Shown piece after piece: positions 34,464 through 42,688 of a DNA stretch of 64,000 bases. Below the pieces are notes generated by a model. That model ran no database searches and was not told the DNA's origin. It saw nothing but the letters and a program-made list of their open reading frames with translations. Made by a program: the position numbers and the translations under genes. The stretch covers positions 186,001 through 250,000 of the forward strand of contig JAWKUK010000009.1 in NCBI GenBank assembly GCA_041398605.1. Direction: 5' to 3'. The stretch is from JAWKUK01 sp041398605 (lineage in GTDB: Bacteria; Planctomycetota; UBA1135; GCA-002686595). Positions within the stretch are counted from its first letter, which is position 1; each line of letters starts with the position of its first letter.

Positions 34464-35018
34464 TCAGGCGGTCGATGGCCCCAGCCGCTCTCGCTGCTGA
34501 TCGGGCCGATCGAAGCTGGGCGCCTGGTTGTAGGCGTCGGATCCACCCGGTGGAATCGAGAGATAGCTCCAGCGCTCACCACGCAGGGTCTTGGCCTGGT
34601 AGACGATCTGCCCGACGTGATACGCCGCATGCGCCAGCGAGCGGTGCAGCGCTTCGACAACCGACCAGGGCTGGCCCCGGATGGTGACGGTGCGCTCCAG
34701 GTCCTGGTCGGTGAGCGGGTCGATCGCGTCGAACAATGCCTCCCAGCCTCGGCTCCATTGCTCGAGCAGATCCGCTCGGCTGACCTCCCGGCGGGCGAAC
34801 TCCTCCTCGCGAGCTCGCCAGGGTTTTTCGCCATCGGCGGTGAGACAATCGGTGAACCGGGAGCGCAGATTGCCGGCGAGGTGCCACGCCACCACGGCGA
34901 TGGAGTTGGCGTTGGGGCCCGGCGCGCGAGTCAGGTCGGCGTCGTCGAGCTGGGCGAGCGCCGACTCCGCAAGGGCGCGGTAGCGGCGATACTCGCCGCG
35001 GATCGAGTCGATGGTCAT
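34464..35018 (-). CDS. DinB-superfamily protein (DUF1572-like)
   Basis: A 184-residue four-helix-bundle protein of the DinB/YfiT superfamily. The first helix (MTIDSIRGEYRRYRALAESA) is followed by NSIAVVAWHLAGNLRSRFTD, where the His is one of the usual metal ligands, and HAAYHVGQIVYQAKTL supplies the others. This is the pattern of the DUF1572 group. Members bind a metal and often transfer thiols such as bacillithiol, or have unknown function. The ATG at 35018 overlaps the stop of the upstream AlkD-like gene (ATGA at 35015-35018), so the two were made together. Codon use matches the flanking chromosome. Confidence 0.85.
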   Translation of the reverse strand: MTIDSIRGEYRRYRALAESALAQLDDADLTRAPGPNANSIAVVAWHLAGNLRSRFTDCLTADGEKPWRAREEEFARREVSRADLLEQWSRGWEALFDAIDPLTDQDLERTVTIRGQPWSVVEALHRSLAHAAYHVGQIVYQAKTLRGERWSYLSIPPGGSDAYNQAPSFDRPDQQRERLGPSTA

Positions 35019-35560
35019 GATTTCCGCCCCGTGTCGAGTTTGTGCCGCACCTCGCGGCGGACCCGAGCGGCGAGCGCGTCGCCGGGTCGGGCCAGGAAGC
35101 CGCGAACGCTCCGCGGGTCGCGGACCGCCAGCGCGCGGAGCGCCCACGACACTCCCTTCACCACCATATCGTCTCGATCATTGACCGGCCGAGTCGCGAC
35201 CGCCAGGGTGCGTTGTGGCGCGGCGTGTCCGCGGCGGTTGTACGGCACCGTGCTCACCAGCGCGATCCGCCGCCACCAGCGGCTCTTCTTCGCCGTCCAA
35301 GCGAGGGCGTGGTGATCCTCGATGCGGCCGAGCTCCCAGGCGGGACCGGTGAGATAACAACCGAGCGGATCGACATCGCCCCACCACTGACCCGCCCGCC
35401 CAACCGCTCGAGCCGGCTCAGCGAGAGTGCCCGAAGGGCCGGCGCGCAATTGGTCACCAACTCGTAGCCAAGCCAATGGGGACATTCGGGGGCCATCGCG
35501 TCGAGGTCTCGGAGGAGCCTAGCGGAACTCCAGACTTCGGACCAGGTCGGCCGGACTCGT
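35015..35560 (-). pseudogene. AlkD-like DNA alkylation repair protein, frameshifted and 5'-truncated
   Basis: The downstream part (35015 to about 35390) encodes GQWWGDVDPLGCYLTGPAWE, SRWWRRIALVSTVPYN and MVVKGVSWALRALAVRDP, as in the HEAT-repeat DNA glycosylase relatives of AlkD. The upstream part in another frame (MAPECPHWLGYELVTN, ALRALSLSRLERLGG, with SARLLRDLDA before it) is the preceding segment of the same protein. Joining them needs one base added in the G/C-run at 35391-35402 (GGGCGGGCGGG on the coding strand). The first 50-60 residues normal for the family are missing, because the frame runs into a different gene remnant at about 35520-35560. Thus it is a decayed gene, or a base-call error plus a real truncation. 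Its stop overlaps the DinB-like start. Confidence 0.7.
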
Positions 35561-35695
35561 GGCCGCCGACTTGGTGACCTCGAGCGTGATGGTCTCCCGC
35601 TCGTAGAGCTCCATGATGTGCTGATCGGAGGCCTACATCCCCTACTCGATCTTGCGCTCGGCGATCAGGTCGATGATTTCCGAGGTGCGGCTGGA
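35519..35695 (-). pseudogene. C-terminal remnant of a PilT/PilU-type pilus retraction ATPase
   Basis: In one frame the strand reads SEIIDLIAERKIE, stop, GM, stop (TAG), then ASDQHIMELYERETITLEV and KSAATSPADLVRSLEFR before a final stop at 35519. The last 40 residues have the composition and order of the C-terminus of PilT/PilU ATPases, where GMQTMDQHLxELY and AxxxAxxPxDL are usual; the second TAG stands where the Gln of GMQ belongs. The catalytic core is absent. It overlaps in a different frame the 5' end of the AlkD-like remnant. I regard this as fossil DNA; type IV pili genes are otherwise absent. From 35696 to 35892 I see nothing supportable. Confidence 0.5.
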
Positions 35696-35892
35696 ACGCG
35701 ACCATGTGGTCCAAGGCACACGAGGGGGAGCGCATGCGCCATAAGCCATGCGCGAGGTCGCCGCACGTGATCGCTCCACGCAGCTCGCGCCCGACGTGGG
35801 CCGGCAGGGTCCGCCCTCCGTGTGGCCGCGCTGAAGGGCCGCGGCTACCTGTGAGCTGAACGGTCGTCTCGCGCACGGAGCGCGAACATCGA

Positions 35893-36846
35893 TCAGCGGA
35901 ACGTCACTGACACTCCGTCCGAGAAGTTCGACGTCGCCGTCCCCATCACGCTGTCACGGTGCCAGACCTGGAATGACCAGGTCTCGCCCACCTGCGCGGC
36001 GACGAGGCCGTTGGGCTGCGGCATGGCGGTCACGTCGATGCGGTGCTCGTACGTCCCCAGAGCCCCCGAGCTCTGGATCGAGTTCAGGTAGCGCCCGACC
36101 GGTGAGCAGAGGCACAGCTGGCCCGGACCACCCGTCAGGACGCACGACGTCGGGTCCGTTGGTGATGTGATGAAGTAGCCGAAGCTGTTCGCAGGTGCGT
36201 TCGCGACGTGTAGCGTCACGTCGTCGTCGGCGAGCACGTCGGAGCCGGTGGCGAAGATCGACGACGCCAGTCCGGTCGAGTTGGGCACGGCGCCCGCGGT
36301 GCAGAACACGCTCCCGATCGTCGGCACGCCGATGGTCACGTCCGTCGGCTGGATCTCGACGAAGCCGCCGTTGCCCGTCAACAGGAAATTGTACGACGAG
36401 AAGATCGAGGCGGACAAAGTCCCGAGTTCCATCGAGATGTCGGCCGACGAGAACATCGTGCCGGTCGCCTCGCCGCACTCGAAGGCGATCGAACCACCGC
36501 CCGCGAGCGGGGCGCCGAACATGCGGATGCCGTCGGCGACGGGGAAGTCGTTCTGGAGGGCGACGTTGCCCCCCGCCAACGCGCCGACGGCGCCGCCGAT
36601 CTCCAGGGTGGAAGCGGCGGCGTCGATCGTGTAGCTCACGTACTGCCCAGGCGACACGACCGTACCGGGCACGAACACCTCGAGCCGCAGGGTGACGGGG
36701 TCACCGCTCGTCACCCCCGTGAACGGTCCCGAGGAGGGAGCGGGCCCCGCGTTCGCGACGGTGCCATGGACGGTGAGGACGTACTCGCCGGCGACTGCCG
36801 CGGGCGCGAGTGCGAGGAGAGCGGTGAGGAGGGGCAAGCGGGTCAT
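35893..36846 (-). CDS. Secreted protein with planctomycete-type C-terminal tail
   Basis: A 317-residue exported protein. The ATG at 36846 begins a signal peptide (MTRLPLLTALLALAPAAVAG). Residues 20-185 are a beta-rich N-terminal module without recognised family (TVHGTVANAGPAPSSGPFTG, YTIDAAASTLEIGG, DVTIGVPTIGSVFC). Residues about 185-317 form the common tail: AVPNSTGLASSIFATGSDVL, APANSFGYFITSPT, GQLCLCSPVGRYLNS, GETWSFQVWHRD and SNFSDGVSVTFR at the end. The usual GGSQG is GGPGQ here. It probably acts outside the cytoplasm; the tail may direct sorting. An insertion-scarred region lies upstream. Confidence 0.8.
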   Translation of the reverse strand: MTRLPLLTALLALAPAAVAGEYVLTVHGTVANAGPAPSSGPFTGVTSGDPVTLRLEVFVPGTVVSPGQYVSYTIDAAASTLEIGGAVGALAGGNVALQNDFPVADGIRMFGAPLAGGGSIAFECGEATGTMFSSADISMELGTLSASIFSSYNFLLTGNGGFVEIQPTDVTIGVPTIGSVFCTAGAVPNSTGLASSIFATGSDVLADDDVTLHVANAPANSFGYFITSPTDPTSCVLTGGPGQLCLCSPVGRYLNSIQSSGALGTYEHRIDVTAMPQPNGLVAAQVGETWSFQVWHRDSVMGTATSNFSDGVSVTFR

Positions 36847-36904
36847 GGCGTTCGGCGTGGAGGTCGAAGACGGAGACGACGCAGAGGCGTGCTCCGTTCC
36901 ATCC

Positions 36905-37001
36905 ATTCTCAGAGAATCCTGCGCGGCGGCAGGACCGCGTTGGCGGTCAGGAGCCCTCCGACGAGAGCGATCGCGACGAGCAGCATCTGGAACGCCGTCT
37001 C
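36905..37001 (-). pseudogene. Membrane protein C-terminal remnant
   Basis: Reading leftward from 37001: TAFQMLLVAIALVGGLLTAN, then AVLPPRRIL and a stop. The 20-residue hydrophobic stretch is a good membrane helix. There is no start, and the frame is cut exactly where the IS66 fragment begins at 37002. It may be the far end of the membrane protein whose first part lies at 37285-37584. Confidence 0.35.
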
Positions 37002-37172
37002 GACGCCGCAGAGCGGTCACTGCGCGGCGTCGCCGCGGGCCGCAAGAACTGGCTGTGCTCCATGAAGGAGAACGGCGGCGAGACGGGCGAGAACTTAATG
37101 AGCCTGCTGCGGACGGCGATGGCCGCAGGCGTCGATCCTCAGGCGTGGTTGCGCGACGTGCTCGTGCGCATC
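37002..37172 (+). mobile_element. IS66 transposase (TnpC) C-terminal fragment
   Basis: The frame reads DAAERSLRGVAAGRKNWLC, MKENGGETGENLMSLL and WLRDVLVR, the end of the DDE domain of IS66-family TnpC. At DNA level it matches 43246-43418 of the larger IS66 copy in this window with about 6-8 percent differences. Its left junction cuts a hydrophobic leftward frame and its right junction runs straight into a partial copy of the 275-bp repeat. It is a dead fragment. Confidence 0.85.
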
Positions 37173-37273
37173 GACCGGGCTCCGCACCGAACGAGTCTGA
37201 CGCGCGCGAAAACGAGGCACACCAAGCACCACCAACGAACCTCGGGGTCCGGAACACCCTCTTTCGAGCGCCT
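37173..37273 (+). repeat. 275-bp interspersed repeat, copy A (3' part only)
   Basis: Matches the last 100 bases of the family found in full at 48690, 56671 and 62119: GACCGGGCTCCGCACCGAAC, then CACACCAAGCACCACC, CCTCGGGGTCCGGAACACCC and TTTCGAGCGC. The left part is missing, replaced by the IS66 fragment. Confidence 0.85.
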
Positions 37274-37284
37274 GCCCTCCGTCC

Positions 37285-37584
37285 GTCACCGATGCACTTG
37301 GAGGCTGATCCCGGGTGCTCGGTGCGTCGTCGCATGACACGAATGAGGCAGCGCATGACGGTCATCGAGGCCACGGCCCAGGCGACGAAGAAGGCTCTGA
37401 GGAGGAGAACCAGTTCACCGCTGAACGACTCTTCCGGGTCGGAGTCTCTGCGGATGGGCGTCGAGTCGAGGCGCCACTTCACGATCAGCGAATTGGCGCC
37501 CGCAGTCACCGCGGAGAACGAGGACGCCGCCGCCACGGTCCACATCAGCACGATCCCCTCGAACCGACGCGCCCGAGCGGGCAA
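37285..37584 (-). pseudogene. Membrane protein N-terminal remnant
   Basis: A leftward open frame starting at 37584: a basic start (MPARARRFEGIVLMWTVAAA) with a hydrophobic stretch through SSFSAVTAGANSLIV, a polar loop (KWRLDSTPIRRDSDPEESFS), then a second membrane segment (LVLLLRAFFVAWAVASMTVM) and a basic end. After that it runs into repeat copy A and loses protein character. Together with 36905-37001 it could be one membrane protein gene interrupted by the IS66 fragment and repeat. No family is recognised. Confidence 0.35.
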
Positions 37585-37728
37585 GTCGTCCTATTCGTCG
37601 ACAACGTCGCTCCACGATTCGTGGCCGATCCATACGCACCAGCTTATCCTTCGCCAACGCGCTGGAATTTGTCCAAGGGCGATGCTGGCGGATTGACGCG
37701 CTGCATGCCAACTTCGTGACAGATCGCC

Positions 37729-39543
37729 ATGCTCCGCCCCCTCCTCCGCACGACCCTGGCCCTCGCCCTCACGGGCGCGCCCTTCGCGCAGTTCAACGTC
37801 GTCGACGAGGCCTGGACCCGCACCCGAACCGACGCGACGTTCGAAGCGGTGCAGCCGGTCGAGGTCGAGGCCGCGCCCGACGGCGGTGTCCTCGTCCTGA
37901 CGCTGGAGCGCGAACTGCCGATCGACGACTTCGGCCGGCCCGCGCAGTTCACCGTCACTCGGTTCAACGAGAACGGCGACGAGCTGTGGCGCGATTCCAT
38001 CCCCGCGCCGCCGGTCCCGAGCAGCTGGTTCTTCGAAGGACGCAACTTCGATAGCGTCTTCGACGGCGCGGGCGAGGCGCTCGTCGTTTGGTCGACTCCG
38101 ACAGGTTCGTTCCTCCGGCGCTACGGAGCCGGCGGTACGCCGCTGTGGACGCAGCCGCTCGATCTGGCGCTCGGCGGCTGGACACAGTACGTCGCGGCCT
38201 TCGTCGAACTCGCGCCATCTGGGGACATCGTGGTCCTGGGCGTGGCGATGCAGGGCTCCTATCCGCGCTTCGATGTTCGCACCTTCGCGCCCGACGGCAC
38301 GCTGCGCTGGAGCTGGCGCGGGGATGGAGTTCAAGGCTTCGGCAACGTCGGGCAGGGATTCCCGGAGGGATTGGCCGTGGGCCCCGCGGGGACGATCTAC
38401 GCCCTCGGGCGAGGCGACGCCCCGGCCTTCCAACACGCGCCGAGTATGGTCGCAATCGACGCGTTCGGGAACCACCTATGGCGCCACGATGTGATCAGCA
38501 GCGGAGGCGCGTTCGTTGACGCCGCCTTCGACTCGCAGGGCAACGTCGTGCTGGTCGCGCCCGGATCCGCGATGCCGGGTGTCGGCATCAGCGTGGTGAA
38601 GCGCACGCCCAGCGGCACAACGCTGAGCTCGACGGTCATTCATGAACCCGGCTTCTACCTGTTTCCGACCACCGCGGCCGTTGACGCTCTCGACCGGATC
38701 GTCGTCGGAGGAGGCCGCTTCGGCGCTTCCTCCATCGTCCGCGAGGCCCGCGTCTACTTCCTCGACGCGTCGGGCTCACTCGTGAACGCGGTTCGGCCCA
38801 GCGTCGTCGCCCCTGGCGAGGACGGCGCCGTATGCCACCTCGCGGTGACGTCGCGCAACGACGTCGTGGCGTTCGGATACTCCGGCACCGGCGTCGACGA
38901 AATGTTCCTCGCTCGCTTCGCGCCAGATGGCATGGAGCGCTGGGCCGTCGAGTTCGCGGGACAGCGGCCGCTGCCAGCGGAGTCCGGCTCGGTCCGCATC
39001 GGGTTCGCCGTCGACCCGCGCGGCAACCCGTTCACGCTCTCGCAGTCGATCGAGGGCGGCGTCTTCCCGGACCTCGCCCTCGGCGCGGAGCTCCGCAAGT
39101 TCGTCCAGAACGGTCCTGCGGGTGCGCCGTACTGCGGACCGGCGGCAACGAACTCGACCGGCGCTCCCGGCGTGCTCGTCGGGCTCGGCCCGGATCAGCT
39201 CAGCGCGGATAACGTCACCCTACGCGCGGACCAGCTGCCCGCGGGTGCGCTGACCTTGTTCCTGGCCAGCCGCACGCAGGGCAGCGTCCCGATGGCCGGC
39301 GGCGGCCAGGGCACCGTCTGCCTCGGGGGATCTATCGGCCGCTTCTACGGCCCGGGCGAGATTCGGGCAGCCTCCCCCAGCGGCAACGCCGCGCTGCAGC
39401 TGCACCTCAACAACCTGCCTCAGCCCAGCGGCAGGGTCACCGCGACGGCCGGTGAGACCTGGAGCTTCCAGGCGTGGTACCGCGACGCGAATCCGGGCCC
39501 GACGAGCAACCTGACGAACGGCGTCGCGGTCACGATCCAGTAG
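37729..39543 (+). CDS. Secreted beta-propeller-like protein with planctomycete-type C-terminal tail
   Basis: A 604-residue exported protein. The start MLRPLLRTTLALALTGAPFA is a signal peptide. Residues 30-460 consist of repeated beta blades of about 50-60 residues with motifs such as VTRFNENGDELWRDSI, VRTFAPDGTLRWSWRG, and LARFAPDGMERWAVEFAG, resembling the ORF-repeats of secreted quinoprotein-like or SBBP propellers. The C-terminal 130 residues are the shared tail: PYCGPAATNSTGAPGVLVG, FLASRTQGS, GGGQGTVCLGGSIGRFYGPG, GETWSFQAWYRDANPGPTSN. It converges on a broken tail-bearing gene at 39544. No enzyme residues are apparent. Confidence 0.82.
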   Translation: MLRPLLRTTLALALTGAPFAQFNVVDEAWTRTRTDATFEAVQPVEVEAAPDGGVLVLTLERELPIDDFGRPAQFTVTRFNENGDELWRDSIPAPPVPSSWFFEGRNFDSVFDGAGEALVVWSTPTGSFLRRYGAGGTPLWTQPLDLALGGWTQYVAAFVELAPSGDIVVLGVAMQGSYPRFDVRTFAPDGTLRWSWRGDGVQGFGNVGQGFPEGLAVGPAGTIYALGRGDAPAFQHAPSMVAIDAFGNHLWRHDVISSGGAFVDAAFDSQGNVVLVAPGSAMPGVGISVVKRTPSGTTLSSTVIHEPGFYLFPTTAAVDALDRIVVGGGRFGASSIVREARVYFLDASGSLVNAVRPSVVAPGEDGAVCHLAVTSRNDVVAFGYSGTGVDEMFLARFAPDGMERWAVEFAGQRPLPAESGSVRIGFAVDPRGNPFTLSQSIEGGVFPDLALGAELRKFVQNGPAGAPYCGPAATNSTGAPGVLVGLGPDQLSADNVTLRADQLPAGALTLFLASRTQGSVPMAGGGQGTVCLGGSIGRFYGPGEIRAASPSGNAALQLHLNNLPQPSGRVTATAGETWSFQAWYRDANPGPTSNLTNGVAVTIQ

Positions 39544-40180
39544 CTAACGGAATCGCACGGCGTAGCCCGCCGAGACATTCGACGTCGCGCTGGCCGCGAC
39601 CTGATCGCGGAACCAGCACTGGAAGTACCACGTCTCGCCTGGCGCGGGCGCGACCGGATCCATCGGCTGGGAGAATGACGCGGGGCAGAACGACCAGGTG
39701 AAGCGTGCCCGCCTGTCCGGTGTTCCCGAGCTGATTCACGTAGCGGCCGATGCTGCACCCGAGGCGGTGGACGCCTTGGCTCCTCGCCGGCTGCGGGACG
39801 AGGCCCTGTGTGCGGGAAGTGAGGAAGTCGCCGCCGACCCCCAGGGGCAGGTCGATGGCTCGCAGTATCAGGTCGTCGTCACCGACGGCCAGCGAACCCA
39901 TGCCCGTGATCGTCGCTGCCGCGCCGCCCGAGTGCGCCACGGTCGGTCCGCAGGAGACGCCGCTGGCTTCAGCGTCGTACGGGTACAGCGTGATGCGGTC
40001 GTCGGTCCTCGTGGCGACGAAGAGGTCGAAGTCGCCGCCAGCGTCCGCGACGTAGAGGGCGCGCCGAGCTCGAACGGCGCGAACTCGGACGGTTCGGTCG
40101 TCGTCAGCCCGGGGCGCGCCCGAGGCGACCTCATGGGCCGCGAGAGGAGCGGCGTCGAATCGAGCACGATCAGCGGATTC
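39544..40180 (-). pseudogene. Decayed FG-GAP-like exoprotein end with C-terminal tail
   Basis: The strand carries the end of a tail-bearing exoprotein in three frames. The middle frame has ALYVADAGGDFDLFVAT and DDRITLYPYDAEASG (an FG-GAP/VCBS-like repeat) and then the tail (GMGSLAVGDDDLILRAIDLP, LTSRTQGLVPQP, CSIGRYVNQLGNTGQAG). The last part is in the next frame: QPMDPVAPAPGETWYFQCWF, RDQVAASATSNVSAG and YAVRFR before the stop at 39544. One shift lies near 39670-39680, another near 40060 (upstream the likely frame reads NPLIVLDSTPLLSRP). There is no start or signal peptide. The GGSQG motif has become ARSQG. At least two lesions and a lost 5' part make it a pseudogene. Confidence 0.7.
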
Positions 40181-40233
40181 GATTAGGGTTGGTGGCTGCC
40201 TCCGAAGAGCGCCCTCAGCCTCGGCCGAACATC

Positions 40234-41826
40234 ATGTCCATCCTTTTTGCTGCTACCTGCCTTTCGCTCGCTGCGTCACCAGCGTTGCCAATCGCCCAGT
40301 GCGGGCCTGTCAACCTCGCGCTGACCACGGACGACTTCGTGGACATAGTTCGAGGCGAAGAGGGCCTCGTCGCAGCTCAGCGAGGCGGTGGGATCGTCGC
40401 GTTCCTTCGTGCTGGCGGCGCGTGGAGCCGGTTACCCGAGTTCCCCCGCACGGGCGGGGGTGTCCCGATCGACCAGCACGACGTCGCCATCCACGGCAAC
40501 ACGGTGGCTGAGGCGGTCTACTATTCCAACCAGGACAGCGTCCTGTTGATCGTGCGCGAGTGGGACGGAAGCGCGTGGCTGACGCCGACCGGCGAGTTCA
40601 TCGGGCAATGCGCTCACCCGATCGGAGCCACGGACCCGCTCGACCTCGAGTTCGCCGAGGATGGCAACGTGCTGTTCGCGGCTACCAGCGGGAGCTGCTA
40701 CGGCGCCGGTCGCGTGTGGACCTTCATCAAGGGCCCCCCCGCGAATCCCGGCTGGAGCTTCTATGACACGGGCAGCTTCTGGTATGGAGCGGTCGGCCCG
40801 CACCAGTCCTACGGCTACTCGATCGAGGTCATGGACGACCTCGTGTTCGTCGGCGCGCCCAATCGCAGCGTCACCGCCCCGCCCGGGGCGGTGACGGTCT
40901 GGCGGCGTGGTGGCTCCCCGACGAACCCCTCGTTCCAAGAGGTCGCCACGTTGGAGGCGAGCACCGCGGGGGCGTTCGGTTTCGGGCAAACCGTCGCCGC
41001 CGATGCTGCCAGCATCGACGGCCTCCTGATCGCGATCGGGTCGGGCTATTTCAACGGCGGAGGCACGATCGTCGCGCCTCGGATCGAGGTCTTCCGATGG
41101 ACGGGCTCGGGCTTCGAGGTACAGCAGGTGCTCGATCTCCCGGCGCCGTACGACCGTGAGCCCATCGGCGAGCTCGACCTCTACGCAGGTCACCTCTTGG
41201 TGGGGCTCGAGACCTCGGGCGCGGCGCTGGAGTACGGTCTCGTCGCCGGACGCTTCGAGCTGCGCGGAATCCACACCAACTTGGCGGCCGGCGACGAGGG
41301 CGTCGTTGCCAGGACTCCGTTCGGGCTCGTCCTTCGGACGGCCAACGGGCTCCTCGCTCAACCCGATGACTACCTGGTCCGCTCGTTCTGCGCTTGCGAC
41401 ACGGGCTCGCCCTGCGGCAACGGCAGTCCTGCCCAGGGCTGCGGCAATGCAAGCGGCACTGGGGCGCGTTTGACCGCGTGTGGGAGCACACGCGTCAGTG
41501 CGGACGACCTGCGCCTCAGCGCGTCGAACCTGCCCGCCAACACTTGGGGGACGCCGTTCATGGGCCGCGCCGGTGCGGCCCAGCCCCTCGGCAACGGCCA
41601 GCTCTGCCTGAGCGGCGCACTCTTGCGCTACGCGCCGGGCGTCGCGGCGGGGACGGAGCTGGCGGTACAGGCCCTCGCGGCGCACAGCGCCGCGCACCAT
41701 CCGTCCTCTTCAGCGCTCCGCGCGGGTCAAACATGGAGCTTCCAGATCTGGTACCGGGACGTCGGCGGTCCTTGCGGCTCGTCGAGCAACCTCACGAACG
41801 CGGTGACGATCACGTTCGTGCCGTGA
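40234..41826 (+). CDS. Secreted propeller-like protein with variant C-terminal tail
   Basis: A 530-residue exported protein. The ATG at 40234 gives MSILFAATCLSLAASPALPI with cleavage near AQCG. Residues 20-385 have repeated blades typical of integrin-alpha/FG-GAP or HYR-like lists of secreted proteins (GAVGPHQSYGYSIEVMDDLV, FVGAPNRSVTAPPGAVTVW, FGFGQTVAADAASIDGLL). The end is a divergent form of the shared tail: it opens with CDTGSPCGNGSPAQGCGNAS instead of YCxPxxxNSTG, then VSADDLRLSASNLPANTWG, GNGQLCLSGALLRYAPG and GQTWSFQIWYRD, ending SSNLTNAVTITFVP. The variant has the extra Cys pairs seen in a subgroup of such tails. Confidence 0.8.
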   Translation: MSILFAATCLSLAASPALPIAQCGPVNLALTTDDFVDIVRGEEGLVAAQRGGGIVAFLRAGGAWSRLPEFPRTGGGVPIDQHDVAIHGNTVAEAVYYSNQDSVLLIVREWDGSAWLTPTGEFIGQCAHPIGATDPLDLEFAEDGNVLFAATSGSCYGAGRVWTFIKGPPANPGWSFYDTGSFWYGAVGPHQSYGYSIEVMDDLVFVGAPNRSVTAPPGAVTVWRRGGSPTNPSFQEVATLEASTAGAFGFGQTVAADAASIDGLLIAIGSGYFNGGGTIVAPRIEVFRWTGSGFEVQQVLDLPAPYDREPIGELDLYAGHLLVGLETSGAALEYGLVAGRFELRGIHTNLAAGDEGVVARTPFGLVLRTANGLLAQPDDYLVRSFCACDTGSPCGNGSPAQGCGNASGTGARLTACGSTRVSADDLRLSASNLPANTWGTPFMGRAGAAQPLGNGQLCLSGALLRYAPGVAAGTELAVQALAAHSAAHHPSSSALRAGQTWSFQIWYRDVGGPCGSSSNLTNAVTITFVP

Positions 41827-41974
41827 GTACTGGTCGCACGGTCCATGGCGTTGGTCGAACCTTCGCCGAGCTCCATGCTCGCCGCGGGCAACGCACAACA
41901 AGCCTGCGCCACAGAACGCGGTTCGCGGCGTGGTGCTCCCGTGTGTCGGAGCAAGGCGCAACAAGTTCCTCATA

Positions 41975-42474
41975 GCTCACACTCTCGGGGGCGGCGCGCG
42001 GACTGCGCAGACTCGGGCGCGCAGCGGTGCCTCGATCGCGCTGTGGCCGGCACGTACCGCCCAGTCGAGCGGCGTCGAGCAGTGAACGCGGTCCTCGAAG
42101 TCGAGGCGGGCGCCGCGCTCCAACAGGAGCTCGACCACGTCGATGTGACGACCCCGTACGGCCTAGTGCGGAGGGGGCGAGTGCGCTTGGGCGCCCTCGG
42201 GGTTGTAACGGTCGGGGTCCTCGCCGGCGTCGAGCGTCATGCGCACACACGCGGCATGGCCGAGCTGGGCCGCGAGCGCGAGCGACAGGTGTCGTTCGCA
42301 CGCATCGGCCTCCGGCAGGAGTCGCAGCAGCTCGTCGACCCGACCGAGCGTGAACCCAAGAGCGGCATAGGACTCATCGTCGACGGGACACACCGCGTCG
42401 CCATCGAGCGCGACTTCGATGAGGTCACGCTCCGTCGCTTGATCGAGTTCCTTGCGTGCTGACACTCGCCGCAC
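41975..42474 (-). pseudogene. Ankyrin-repeat protein with in-frame amber stop
   Basis: From the ATG at 42474 the frame gives a helical start (MRRVSARKELDQATERDLIE), then ankyrin-type repeats: ERHLSLALAAQLGHAACVRM, TLDAGEDPDRYNPEGAQAHS. A TAG at 42165-42163 interrupts it where CAG would fit, and the same frame continues with AVRGRHIDVVELLLERGARL, DFEDRVHCSTPLDWAVRAGH and SAIEAPLRARV to a stop at 41975. One base change explains the lesion. Ankyrin repeats mediate protein binding. The IS66 remnant begins close upstream (42563), so the promoter may have been lost too. Confidence 0.65.
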
Positions 42475-42562
42475 CGACGCGTGCCTTCCTGCATCGTGGC
42501 GTCGTCGACGTCCGCAAGTCGCACGCGGACTGACTGCGGTCGTGCGCGCCTAGCTCGCTCAG

Positions 42563-42658
42563 GAGCCGCTGAGCGGGGCGCTGTTCGTGTTCATCAACCG
42601 GCGCCGCGATCGATTCAGGCTGTTGCCGTGGGATGGGAACGGGCTCTGGCTCCACTAA
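42563..42658 (+). mobile_element. IS66 TnpB (Orf2) C-terminal fragment
   Basis: The frame reads EPLSGALFVFINRRRDRFRL and LPWDGNGLWLH followed by TAA. This is the conserved end of the small IS66 accessory protein TnpB, whose stop normally lies further on (the usual continuation is YYKRLE). The 5' part of tnpB and tnpA are missing. It precedes the deleted tnpC in the normal IS66 order. Confidence 0.8.
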
Positions 42659-42688
42659 AGGCAAGGGATCCTCCTCCTGCAGCAGATC

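Noticed and set aside
35819..35852. Plus-strand ALKGRGYL followed by TGA, like the end of an OmpR-type regulator
   Set aside because: Only eight residues fit and nothing upstream in the frame resembles a winged helix.
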